Positions 23,556 through 31,261 of a stretch of 38,357 nt of DNA are shown piece by piece. This DNA comes from Clostridia bacterium (GTDB taxonomy: Bacteria; Bacillota; Clostridia; Christensenellales; Borkfalkiaceae). Both the position numbers and the translations under genes were made by a program. The notes below the pieces were generated by a model. The model was not told where the DNA came from and searched no databases. It was given only the letters and a program-made list of their open reading frames with translations. The DNA lies in the NCBI GenBank assembly GCA_017467265.1, contig JAFTSO010000043.1, forward strand, positions 1-38,357, read 5' to 3'. Each line of letters starts with the position of its first letter. The first letter of the stretch is position 1.

Positions 23556-23857
23556 TGAAGATAATTGCTTGTGATTTTGACGGAACGTTATGCGAAAACG
23601 AATATCCGAAGATTGGCGCGCCGAGAACGGATGTTTTGCGTGCGTTAAAGGAAGAGAGGGCGCAAGGCGCAAGGGTTATCCTGTGGACGTGTCGCACGGG
23701 GGAGATACTTGCGGAGGCGCTGGTTTGGTGCGCGCGGCAGGGGATATGTTTTGACGCTGTGAACGAGAATTTGCCCGAAACGTTGGCGTGGATGGACGAT
23801 AATTCGCGCAAAGTTTACGCGACGGAGTACTGGGATGATCGAGCAAAGCGCGTCTAA
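23552..23857 (+). CDS. Small HAD-superfamily hydrolase
   Basis: 101 residues; the start overlaps the preceding stop codon as ATGATG, so either ATG (23552 or 23555) may be used by translational coupling. Motif I is DFDGTLCENEYPKIG, with the nucleophile and acid Asp pair; motif II is the Thr in LWTCRTG; the C-terminal acidic motif IV is in YATEYWDDRA. There is no cap insertion. It resembles the short HAD hydrolases found in phages and Bacteroides with the same DFDGT ... YIDDR layout, and appears complete for that subfamily. Substrate unknown; a nucleotide or sugar phosphate is plausible. It is the last gene of the block, followed by a terminator. Confidence 0.85.
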   Translation: MMKIIACDFDGTLCENEYPKIGAPRTDVLRALKEERAQGARVILWTCRTGEILAEALVWCARQGICFDAVNENLPETLAWMDDNSRKVYATEYWDDRAKRV

Positions 23858-23914
23858 ATGGACGGATGTATCAAAAACAAGCTAAAAGGTATACAAAACG
23901 TAAAAAAATAGAAG

Positions 23915-23948
23915 AACGCAGACACGAAACGCGGTGCTGCGTTTTTTT
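23915..23948 (+). terminator. Intrinsic terminator after the HAD gene
   Basis: AACGCAG-A-CAC (23915-23925) pairs with GTG-CTGCGTT (23934-23943), with one bulged A, then a T7 tract. Confidence 0.85.
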
Positions 23949-23983
23949 CATAAAAAGCGCAAGGTGGATTTTTTTTGAAAGCA

Positions 23984-24012
23984 TTGACAAACGGCTAAAA
24001 ATATAGTAAACT
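23984..24012 (+). promoter_or_regulatory. Promoter of the fucU-mannosidase operon
   Basis: -35 TTGACA (23984-23989), 17-bp spacer, -10 TAAACT (24007-24012). Confidence 0.75.
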
Positions 24013-24049
24013 GATGGTATATCTAAAAAAGATACAAGGAGAGAAACAA

Positions 24050-24469
24050 ATGTTAAAAAACATACCAAATATTGTATCCCCCGAATTATTGAAAATTTTG
24101 GCGGAGATGGGACACGGCGACGAAATTTTGATTGCGGACGGCAATTTCCCCAGTGCTAGCCACGGACAGCGCGTAGTGCGTGCGGACGGGCATGGCGGCG
24201 TGGAGATGTTAAAGGCGGTGCTTTCGCTGATTCCGCTCGATACGTACGCGAAAGAAAACTTTATGTTTATGGCGACGACGCAGGGCGATCCTACGCCGAC
24301 CATTTGGGCGGAATATATCGACGTGGCGAACGCTATGGACGATAACGTGCGCCAAGGCCTGATCGAGCGTCAGGCGTTTTACGATCGCTCGAAAAAGGCG
24401 TATGCGGTGATTGCGACGGGTGAAACGGCAATCTATGCGAATATTCTTATTAAAAAGGGCGTTATCTAA
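24050..24469 (+). CDS. fucU: L-fucose mutarotase (RbsD/FucU family)
   Basis: 139 residues from the ATG at 24050, with AAGGAG at 24036-24041; an in-frame ATG at 24014 lies in the -10 region. HGDEILIADGNFPSASHG contains the catalytic His and the signature of the RbsD/FucU fold; DRSKKAYAVIATGETAIYANILIKKG is the C-terminal signature with the active-site Tyr. FucU interconverts alpha- and beta-L-fucopyranose; RbsD does so for ribose. The C-terminal ATGE form and the linkage to GH38 favour FucU, but specificity is not certain. It acts as a cytoplasmic decamer in known members. First gene of a two-gene unit. Confidence 0.85.
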   Translation: MLKNIPNIVSPELLKILAEMGHGDEILIADGNFPSASHGQRVVRADGHGGVEMLKAVLSLIPLDTYAKENFMFMATTQGDPTPTIWAEYIDVANAMDDNVRQGLIERQAFYDRSKKAYAVIATGETAIYANILIKKGVI

Positions 24470-24490
24470 CGCAAAAGACAGGGAAAGTAT

Positions 24491-26917
24491 ATGAAAGAAG
24501 TTCATTTGATCTGTAATGCGCACATTGATCCGATTTGGCAATGGGATTGGCCCGAAGGGGCGAGCGCGGTGCTCTCCACCTTTCAATCGGCGGTCAATCT
24601 TGCGGAAAAATTCGATTATGTTTTCTGTCACAACGAAGTGACGGTGTACAAGTACGTAGAAGAATACGCGCCTGCTTTGTTTGCGAAAATCCAAGAGCTG
24701 GTAAAACGCGGCAAATGGCATATTATGGGGGGCTGGTATCTGCAACCGGATTGCAATATGCCTTCGGGCGAGAGCTTTGTGCGCCAAATTCAAGAGGGCA
24801 AGCGGTATTTTAAGGAAAAATTTGGCAAAGAGCCGACGACGGCGATCAATTTCGATCCGTTCGGGCATACCGTCGGTTTGGTGCAGATTTTGAAAAAGAG
24901 CGGCTATGACAGCTATCTGTTTATGCGGCCTTATCACTGGGATACGGCTTTACCTGCCGAACAGTTTATTTGGAAGGGCTTGGACGGGAGCGAAGTAAAG
25001 GCTTGCCGTTCGGGCGCGTACAGCAGCCCTTTGGGTAATGCGGTGGAAAATATCAAAAGCAAAGCGGAGTTCCGTTCCAAGGAGATGGGTGAGAACGTGA
25101 TTTGCGCGTTGTGGGGGGTAGGAAACCACGGCGGCGGTCCGTCCGCGAAGGACTTGGCGGATATTGCCGAGATGATGCGAGAAGAAGGCGGCGAGTTCCG
25201 CTATATCCACTCCACTCCCGAAGAATTCTTTACACGTATTCAGCCGACGGCGACGTGGGATAAATCCTTGCGTATTTCAATGCCCGGCTGCTACACTTCG
25301 ATGAGCAAAATTAAGAAACTGCACGCGAAGCTGGAAAACGAGCTGTTTTTGACCGAAAAAATGCTCTCAACGGCATACGCTGTGGGGGCTTTGCAGGAAT
25401 ATCCCGAAGAAAAAATCCACGAAATCACGCAGGACTTGCTCAATGCGGAGTTCCACGACGTACTGCCGGGGACGTGTGTGCAGAGCGGCGAAGATAACGG
25501 CTTGATGCTGTTAAATCACGGGCTCTTGGACGCGGATAGATTAAAGAACAGGGCGTACTTTGCTCTGGCGGCGGCGCAAGACGTAGCGGCGGCAGGAGAA
25601 TACCCCGTTATCGTGTTCAACCCCCACCCGTATGCGGTGAAAGAGAACGTGGAGTGCGAATTTATGCTCGCTGATCAAAACTGGAACGAAGAGAGCGTGG
25701 CGTATATCCGCGTGTTGAACGACAGGGGGGAGCTGATTAAATCGCAGACGATAAAAGAAGAGAGCAATTTGACGCTCGATTGGCGCAAACGCGTGGCGTT
25801 CGAAGCGGAGCTTGCACCGTTGCAGCTCAATCGTTTTAGCGTGTATATCGATTTCAAAGCGCCTGAAAAGCGTGACAGGGTGAGCAGCTTTGTCTTTGAT
25901 AACGGCAGAAAATACGTGGAAATCGACGGCAAAACGGGCTTGATGAAACGGTACGCAATCGACGGCGTGGAGTACGTAAAAGACGGCTTTTTGCCTGTGA
26001 TGTTCGACGATAACGCCGATCCTTGGGCGATGTCGGTGCAGCAGCAAAAACGCGTTGGCGAGAACGAGCAGCCGTTTGCGCTCTCACAAAAACCGAATGG
26101 TGTGTTTGCTGGAATGCAGAGCGTTCAGGTCGTCGAAGACGGCGATATTTATTTGGGTATCGAGGCGTTTTTCCAAAAGGACGATACGCGTGCGCGCGTG
26201 TTGTATAAAATTTATAAAAACAACGATTACGTGGATTTGGACGTGCGCGTGTTCTTGGGCGACGTGGATAAGTGTATCAAGCTCAAAGTGCCCGTGGCGA
26301 TCGAAGGTAAGCTGATCGGGCAGACGGCGTTTGGCACGGAAGAGCTGTTCACGGATGCGCGCGAGAACGTGGCGCACCGTTTCGTGGCGGTGGATAACGG
26401 CGAAAAATGCTTGGCACTTATGAACGACAGCGTGTACGGCAGCCATTTTGAAAAGGGCGCGCTGTATATGTCTCTCGTCCGCGCGATCACCTATTGCGCG
26501 CACCCGATCAACGATAGACCGTTGATCCCCACCGATCGTTTCACAAAGAAAGCCGATCAAGGCGAGAGCCGTTTTGCGTTCCGTTTGGGTGTGTTCGATC
26601 GCAAAGATCTCGAACGTGCTACGCAGGAATTCACGCAAAAATCGTACGCGCTCAATATCTTCCCTACGCCGCGCACGGCGGAGCCGAAAACTTTCGACGT
26701 GTCGCTTGGCGACGATACGGTGTCGCTGGTTGCGATGAAAAAAGCGGACGGCAGGAAGGGGATTTTGTTCCGTCTTTTGAACAATACGGAAAGAACGATT
26801 GCAACGCATTTGGCGGTGGACGGTACGCGATTACCGCTAGTTTTCGGAAAATACGAAGTCAAGACGGTGCTCTACGAGGACGGCAAATTGACGGAAATGG
26901 ACGGGTTGATTATCTAA
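24491..26917 (+). CDS. GH38 alpha-mannosidase
   Basis: 808 residues. The N-terminal catalytic domain opens with HLICNAHIDPIWQWDW, where His11 and Asp13 are zinc ligands. FDPFGH carries the candidate nucleophile Asp122 and MGGWYLQPDCNMPSGES is the usual GH38 segment before it. GNHGGGPSAKD and FHDVLPGTCVQ (three-helix bundle region) follow. The C-terminal half is the all-beta GH38C region (FVFDNGRKYVEIDGKTGLMKRY, LYKIYKNNDYVDLDVRV). Length is typical of bacterial alpha-mannosidases. There is no signal peptide, so it hydrolyses imported alpha-mannosides. It follows fucU by 21 bp, which suggests degradation of fucosylated, mannose-containing glycans such as N-glycan fragments. Confidence 0.9.
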   Translation: MKEVHLICNAHIDPIWQWDWPEGASAVLSTFQSAVNLAEKFDYVFCHNEVTVYKYVEEYAPALFAKIQELVKRGKWHIMGGWYLQPDCNMPSGESFVRQIQEGKRYFKEKFGKEPTTAINFDPFGHTVGLVQILKKSGYDSYLFMRPYHWDTALPAEQFIWKGLDGSEVKACRSGAYSSPLGNAVENIKSKAEFRSKEMGENVICALWGVGNHGGGPSAKDLADIAEMMREEGGEFRYIHSTPEEFFTRIQPTATWDKSLRISMPGCYTSMSKIKKLHAKLENELFLTEKMLSTAYAVGALQEYPEEKIHEITQDLLNAEFHDVLPGTCVQSGEDNGLMLLNHGLLDADRLKNRAYFALAAAQDVAAAGEYPVIVFNPHPYAVKENVECEFMLADQNWNEESVAYIRVLNDRGELIKSQTIKEESNLTLDWRKRVAFEAELAPLQLNRFSVYIDFKAPEKRDRVSSFVFDNGRKYVEIDGKTGLMKRYAIDGVEYVKDGFLPVMFDDNADPWAMSVQQQKRVGENEQPFALSQKPNGVFAGMQSVQVVEDGDIYLGIEAFFQKDDTRARVLYKIYKNNDYVDLDVRVFLGDVDKCIKLKVPVAIEGKLIGQTAFGTEELFTDARENVAHRFVAVDNGEKCLALMNDSVYGSHFEKGALYMSLVRAITYCAHPINDRPLIPTDRFTKKADQGESRFAFRLGVFDRKDLERATQEFTQKSYALNIFPTPRTAEPKTFDVSLGDDTVSLVAMKKADGRKGILFRLLNNTERTIATHLAVDGTRLPLVFGKYEVKTVLYEDGKLTEMDGLII

Positions 26918-26926
26918 ATAAAAAAC

Positions 26927-26963
26927 GGTCGGCGCGGAACAAAAACGCGTCGATCTTTTTTTT
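26927..26963 (+). terminator. Intrinsic terminator of the fucU-mannosidase operon
   Basis: GGTCGGCGCG (26927-26936) pairs with CGCGTCGATC (26946-26955) with two G-U pairs, then T8. Confidence 0.88.
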
Positions 26964-26974
26964 GGATTTTTTTT

Positions 26975-27012
26975 CGATAGGCATTGACGAATTGCCTATC
27001 GTATGATATAAT
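26975..27012 (+). promoter_or_regulatory. Promoter with a palindromic operator over the -35 box
   Basis: -35 TTGACG (26984-26989), 17-bp spacer, -10 TATAAT (27007-27012). Perfect 9-bp arms CGATAGGCA (26975-26983) and TGCCTATCG (26993-27001) centre on the -35 box, so a dimeric repressor bound there would block transcription. Confidence 0.8.
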
Positions 27013-27048
27013 TTGCGTGTAAAACACAGAAAATAAGGAGGCGCGAAG

Positions 27049-29178
27049 ATGAAAAAAGACGAATATTATCTTTCCGAAGAGTTTTCGCGCGGTCCTGCGG
27101 AGTATAGAGAATTTAGCGCGGAAGTATACGCAAAGACGACCGATTACACGCCTACGCCCCCCGAAGTCGGACAGACGGGTGCGGAGTATTCTGTAGAAAC
27201 AGATGTTTCTTCGTCGCCACGTGTAAGCGAAAGAAGAAAGACGGCGCGTGAACGTTCGAAGAAGTTTTTGGATAGGTTGCACAGCTCTACGCACGCGGCA
27301 GGCGGCGTAGGTACGGTGGCTGGTGCAGTGGGGACGGTTGCCGTGGCAACGGTCGTCGTAGGGGTTGTAGAATTGCAGCCCAAAGCAGAACCGTTGCTGC
27401 CGAAGATGGAGATGGTGAGCTTGGTGACAGGGGCGGATTGTATGCAGTACGCGCTACTGTTAGAAGAACCCGCCGAAGGGGTGGAATACCGCGTGGTGAT
27501 CGGCGGCGAGAACGGCGAACAAATGGAATTTGCTGTGGAACAAGGTCGGAACGAAAGGGTGGTTTCCGCACTCTCGCCTACAACGAAATATACCTTGGAA
27601 ATGATCGGTACGAGCGAAACGACGGGGCAAAGTACGGTATGTTATCAGCAAGAATTCGTCACGTTGGACGCGTCCTATCGCACGGCGTTTTTCATTGTCA
27701 GTGAAAGTACGTACGAAGGCGCGGACGCGTTAGAATACTCCGTGTACGTATCCGACTTAACGAAGACGGGCGGGCAATATACGCTGAACGTTTCGTACGG
27801 CGAAACGGTATATTACAGCGACGACAATTTGACGGCGGAAGGGTATTTTGAAGGAGTTGTTCCCGAACCTTTGGAAGGCGAATTTGTTTTTTCGGTAGAC
27901 GACGTGCAATCAGGGGGGACGAATACGCTCGCGACGTATCGCTACGAATACGTGTACGGGGTAGGCGAAGCGCCCGTGCCCGAGATCGAGCTGACGGGGA
28001 CGCCGATTTTGCGTGCGGATAGAAGTGTGGAGGTCGAGTACGGAGTGCGCGGCGCGGAGAGCTTGCAAACGCAGTATGGTACGTTACGTGTCAAAGCGCA
28101 ATACGATACGGGCGAAATGGAGCAGGTTGTGCTGGAAAACGTCGCCTTGAACGAGTTTGGTACGCTCTTGCTTACGTCTGTACCGAGCGTGGCGACGGCG
28201 GTGACTATTTCGGCGGAATATTCGTATCTTACGCAGGGCGGTTGGACGAACGAAGGTCGGCTGGACAGCCAAGAAATTACCTTGCCGTTGGCGGCGATGA
28301 CGGGCGTGACTGTTTACAGCGAATACGGCAACGCAGAATTTGCGTTCTTGACGCGCGGCGACGCGGTTGGTTTTGTGGTGGCGGAAGACGGAACGGAATA
28401 CGAAGCGGTGGACGGTTTGGCGAATTTTGCTCTGTCCGATGGTGTGAGCGTGTACGAATACGGTGCGCGAACGGCGGACGGTAGGGAAGTAATCGAGCGA
28501 CGGAGCGTCACGTTGCAGACGGGAGTATCAGCGGAATATACGTTCCAATATAAAAATCCTGGAGACGTACTCACGACATACAACGAAGACGGTACGATCA
28601 ATATCTATATTCAAACGGACTTTGCGAGCGAAGATGCGGAAGTGTATTACGAGATCGAATATTCTTCGAGTGAAACGGGGGTGTCAGGCGTGTTGGCTAG
28701 CCGCGAGGCAGTATGGGCGCTGGAAGGCGTTCCGCTTGGTGAGTACGTCATCGTCTATAATATATACAAAGAAATAGACGGCGTACGATACGTTTTGCGG
28801 AATATTGCCGTGTCGGGGACGACGGGCACAGAACCGTTGAAGATCTGGTCGGTGTCGGTGACGGCAACGGCGACGGGTACGGGAAAGGCGTTGGAGATTT
28901 TGTTGGATACACTACCGACGTACGAGTTTGACTCGATAAGGCTGACCTTGGACGACGGCACGGAGATAGCACTTGGCGAAAACGATTTTGCGTTGACGGA
29001 TGATGGGTTCTACCACCGCGCAGTCGTGGACGTGGGAGCGGACGTGCAAATGGTACGCATAGGTATGAAAGCGTGCGGATATTCGGGCCCGTACGAGGAA
29101 ATAGCAGCATTGTTTGAAATTAAGGGTGACCGATACGCTTGGGTAGAATTTGCATACGACGTATCGGAAACGGTATAA
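27049..29178 (+). CDS. Single-pass membrane protein with a large beta-rich ectodomain
   Basis: 709 residues; AAGGAGGCG precedes the ATG. Residues 1-80 are charged and cytoplasmic (KFLDRLHSSTHAAGG at the end). Residues about 84-108 form a Gly/Ala/Val transmembrane helix (VGTVAGAVGTVAVATVVVGVV) with no cleavage site. The remaining 600 residues are acidic, Thr- and Tyr-rich and repetitive in pattern: roughly six fibronectin III-like modules with recurring TKYTLEMIG-, GQYTLNVSYG- and GEYVIVYNIY-like strands. There is no sorting signal and no catalytic motif. The layout suits a surface receptor or structural protein. It is followed after 20 bp by an MscS channel, so the two are probably co-expressed from the operator-controlled promoter at 26984. 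Confidence 0.7.
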   Translation: MKKDEYYLSEEFSRGPAEYREFSAEVYAKTTDYTPTPPEVGQTGAEYSVETDVSSSPRVSERRKTARERSKKFLDRLHSSTHAAGGVGTVAGAVGTVAVATVVVGVVELQPKAEPLLPKMEMVSLVTGADCMQYALLLEEPAEGVEYRVVIGGENGEQMEFAVEQGRNERVVSALSPTTKYTLEMIGTSETTGQSTVCYQQEFVTLDASYRTAFFIVSESTYEGADALEYSVYVSDLTKTGGQYTLNVSYGETVYYSDDNLTAEGYFEGVVPEPLEGEFVFSVDDVQSGGTNTLATYRYEYVYGVGEAPVPEIELTGTPILRADRSVEVEYGVRGAESLQTQYGTLRVKAQYDTGEMEQVVLENVALNEFGTLLLTSVPSVATAVTISAEYSYLTQGGWTNEGRLDSQEITLPLAAMTGVTVYSEYGNAEFAFLTRGDAVGFVVAEDGTEYEAVDGLANFALSDGVSVYEYGARTADGREVIERRSVTLQTGVSAEYTFQYKNPGDVLTTYNEDGTINIYIQTDFASEDAEVYYEIEYSSSETGVSGVLASREAVWALEGVPLGEYVIVYNIYKEIDGVRYVLRNIAVSGTTGTEPLKIWSVSVTATATGTGKALEILLDTLPTYEFDSIRLTLDDGTEIALGENDFALTDDGFYHRAVVDVGADVQMVRIGMKACGYSGPYEEIAALFEIKGDRYAWVEFAYDVSETV

Positions 29179-29198
29179 AAACGAAGGAGAAATAAGTA

Positions 29199-30236
29199 AT
29201 GAGTAAGAAGACGAAAAAAGTGTTTGCAATCATAGAGATTGCGGTGTTGGCGTTATTCGTGATCGGGTTTGCGGCGTGTATGGCGTTAGAGCTGGTTCAG
29301 CCAGACGCGGACGTTTCCGTGTGGTTAAAGGAAAACGTCTGGGACGTTTCTAAAACGTGGGAATCGTTGCGCGGACACGTACCCGTATTGATACAATGCC
29401 TGATCTATATTGTGATCGTGTACGCGGTGTGCAGAATTTTGCGATTGGTATTCCGTGCGCGTATGCGCAGAAACAACCGTATGAAAACGGTGTTTGCGCT
29501 GTTGGACGGGTTTGTGAAATACGGCGGCGCGATCGCGATTATCATCTTCGTTTTGAAGGCTTGCGGTGTGAACACGACGGCTCTGATCGCATCGGTGGGC
29601 GTGCTTACGCTCGTCGTTGGTCTTGGTGCACAGCCGCTGATCGCCGATATTATCGCTGGGATTTTTATCATTTTTGAAAACGAATACAACGTGGGAGAAA
29701 TCGTTTCGATCAATGATTTTAGGGGTACGGTCATCGAGATCGGCGTACGCTCGACGAAAATTTTGGACGCGGCAGGGAATATAAAAATCATCAACAACAA
29801 CGACATCGGCGACGTTGTCAATCTTTCGCGTGAGCTTTCGCTTGCGGTGGCTGATTGCGATTTCCCGTACGACGTGCCGTTAGAGCTGGTGGAGAATATT
29901 CTGGAAAAGAATTTGGATCGTATCAGACAACGCGTTCCTGGGATTGTGGAAGGCCCGTATTACAAGGGCGTTTGTGCGTATAAAGATTCGAACGTGACGA
30001 TCAAGATCGTGGCAAAATGCGACGAGAACGACCGTTTTCAGGTGCAAAGGGATATGCTGCGCGAATACCGCGTTTTGTTGCGCGAAAACGACATCGATAT
30101 CGCGTTCCCGCAAGTGGTTATCAATTATCCCGAGAATAAGGAATATACGGTGACGAAGAAGGACGAAAAGAAAGCGCGCATTTTTCAGGAAGAGCAGCGC
30201 GAACTCTCACAAGATATGGAAGAACAACAGCAGTAA
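29199..30236 (+). CDS. MscS-family small-conductance mechanosensitive channel
   Basis: 345 residues; AAGGAG upstream. Three to four membrane helices: residues about 9-33, 62-83 and 103-122, then the pore-lining helix with the family signature (ALIASVGVLTLVVGLGAQPLIADIIAGIFIIFENEYNVGE, about 126-166). The cytoplasmic beta domain (VSINDFRGTVIEIGVRSTKILDAAGNIKIINN) and the alpha-beta domain follow, with a charged tail that ends in MEEQQQ. MscS channels open under membrane tension to release solutes on osmotic downshift. It is one of a three-gene set with the beta-rich membrane protein upstream and an inositol-phosphatase-like enzyme downstream. Confidence 0.93.
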   Translation: MSKKTKKVFAIIEIAVLALFVIGFAACMALELVQPDADVSVWLKENVWDVSKTWESLRGHVPVLIQCLIYIVIVYAVCRILRLVFRARMRRNNRMKTVFALLDGFVKYGGAIAIIIFVLKACGVNTTALIASVGVLTLVVGLGAQPLIADIIAGIFIIFENEYNVGEIVSINDFRGTVIEIGVRSTKILDAAGNIKIINNNDIGDVVNLSRELSLAVADCDFPYDVPLELVENILEKNLDRIRQRVPGIVEGPYYKGVCAYKDSNVTIKIVAKCDENDRFQVQRDMLREYRVLLRENDIDIAFPQVVINYPENKEYTVTKKDEKKARIFQEEQRELSQDMEEQQQ

Positions 30237-30263
30237 GGTGGATTGCGAAAAGGTGTGAACGAT

Positions 30264-31046
30264 ATGCGATATGAAAAGGAACTAGATTTTCTCAAAACAC
30301 AAATGGCGGCGGCGTATGAAAAGTATGCGAACGCAGAACGGACGGTGGTGCAAAAGCGTGCGTTCGATCTCGTCACAGATCTCGATTTGAACATCGAAAA
30401 ATACCTGACGGCAGAGATTGAAAAAGCGTTTCCTTGCGACACGGTACTGGGGGAAGAGTTTTCTTCGGCGGTGCAAAGGCAGGGACGCGTATGGTCGCTC
30501 GATCCTATCGACGGCACGTGTAATATGGCGAACGGGGCAAAGCTGTACGGCGTGCAGGCGGCGCTGATCGAGAACGATGAAACGGTGGTGGGCGTGGTGT
30601 ATCTGCCCCATTTTGGCGAGTGGTATTATGCGGTGAAAGGCGAAGGGGCTTGGTGCAACGGCGAACGGATACGCGTGAACGACGGTGTGGAATTGCAGAA
30701 TGCTCTGGTGAGCGTAGGCGATTATCCCCACCGCAATACCGAACTGGCGCGGATTGAACACGATGCGATTCGTATGATTTTTCCCAAAATTGCAAAAATG
30801 CGTATGTTTGGCGGCGCGTGTATGGACTTTGCGTTCACCGCGTCGGGAAAAACGCACGCGTGCGTGATCATTACGCACAACGTTTGGGATATTGCACCCG
30901 GGCTGTTGCTCTGCCAAGAGGCAGGTGCGCTGGTATGTAATTTGCAAGGCGAAGCGTACCGCTTTGGCGACGACGGCGTGATCGCCGCGGCGAATAAGCA
31001 GGTGTTTGACGTGGTGAAGGACAGCTTTGTTGCGGCGGCAAAATAA
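30264..31046 (+). CDS. Inositol monophosphatase-family phosphatase
   Basis: 260 residues from the ATG at 30264, with AAAAGGTG 8 bases upstream; a TTG at 30243 is a less likely start. Li+-sensitive phosphatase family motifs are complete: VLGEEFS (Glu metal ligand), LDPIDGTCN (Asp-Pro-Ile-Asp-Gly-Thr) and WDIAPG (third metal-ligand Asp). GSACMDFAF-like GGACMDFAFTASG precedes the last motif, as in SuhB-type enzymes. Cytoplasmic. Possible substrates are inositol phosphate, fructose-1,6-bisphosphate or 3'-phosphoadenosine phosphate; sequence does not decide. Separated from the MscS gene by 27 bp and likely co-transcribed. Confidence 0.9.
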   Translation: MRYEKELDFLKTQMAAAYEKYANAERTVVQKRAFDLVTDLDLNIEKYLTAEIEKAFPCDTVLGEEFSSAVQRQGRVWSLDPIDGTCNMANGAKLYGVQAALIENDETVVGVVYLPHFGEWYYAVKGEGAWCNGERIRVNDGVELQNALVSVGDYPHRNTELARIEHDAIRMIFPKIAKMRMFGGACMDFAFTASGKTHACVIITHNVWDIAPGLLLCQEAGALVCNLQGEAYRFGDDGVIAAANKQVFDVVKDSFVAAAK

Positions 31047-31070
31047 TCAAATTTTCGATAAAAATACTCG

Positions 31071-31102
31071 AAAACTCTCCGAAAAAACGCGGAGAGTTTT
31101 TT
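31071..31102 (+). terminator. Intrinsic terminator after the inositol-phosphatase-like gene
   Basis: AAAACTCTCC (31071-31080) pairs with GGAGAGTTTT (31091-31100), extendable by one G-C pair, with the T tract merging into the 3' arm. Confidence 0.88.
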
Positions 31103-31127
31103 ATAATTCGTTAACAATCGGCAAAAG

Positions 31128-31171
31128 TCAATGGAAAAAGACTTGACAAATGAAAGAAGGTATAATATAAT
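31128..31171 (+). promoter_or_regulatory. Promoter of the multi-TM protein at 31262
   Basis: -35 TTGACA (31143-31148), 17-bp spacer, -10 TATAAT (31166-31171). TCAATGGAAAAAG (31128-31140) lies just upstream of the -35; the same 13-mer precedes the -35 at 2326. The leader of about 80 nt shows no recognised riboswitch. Confidence 0.75.
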
Positions 31172-31261
31172 GAAAATAACGAATAAAATGATATTGTGCA
31201 ATTTTGGTTGTTTTGCGATTGTGGACAAAAAAGCATAATGGAAAATATGGAGGGTAGCAAC

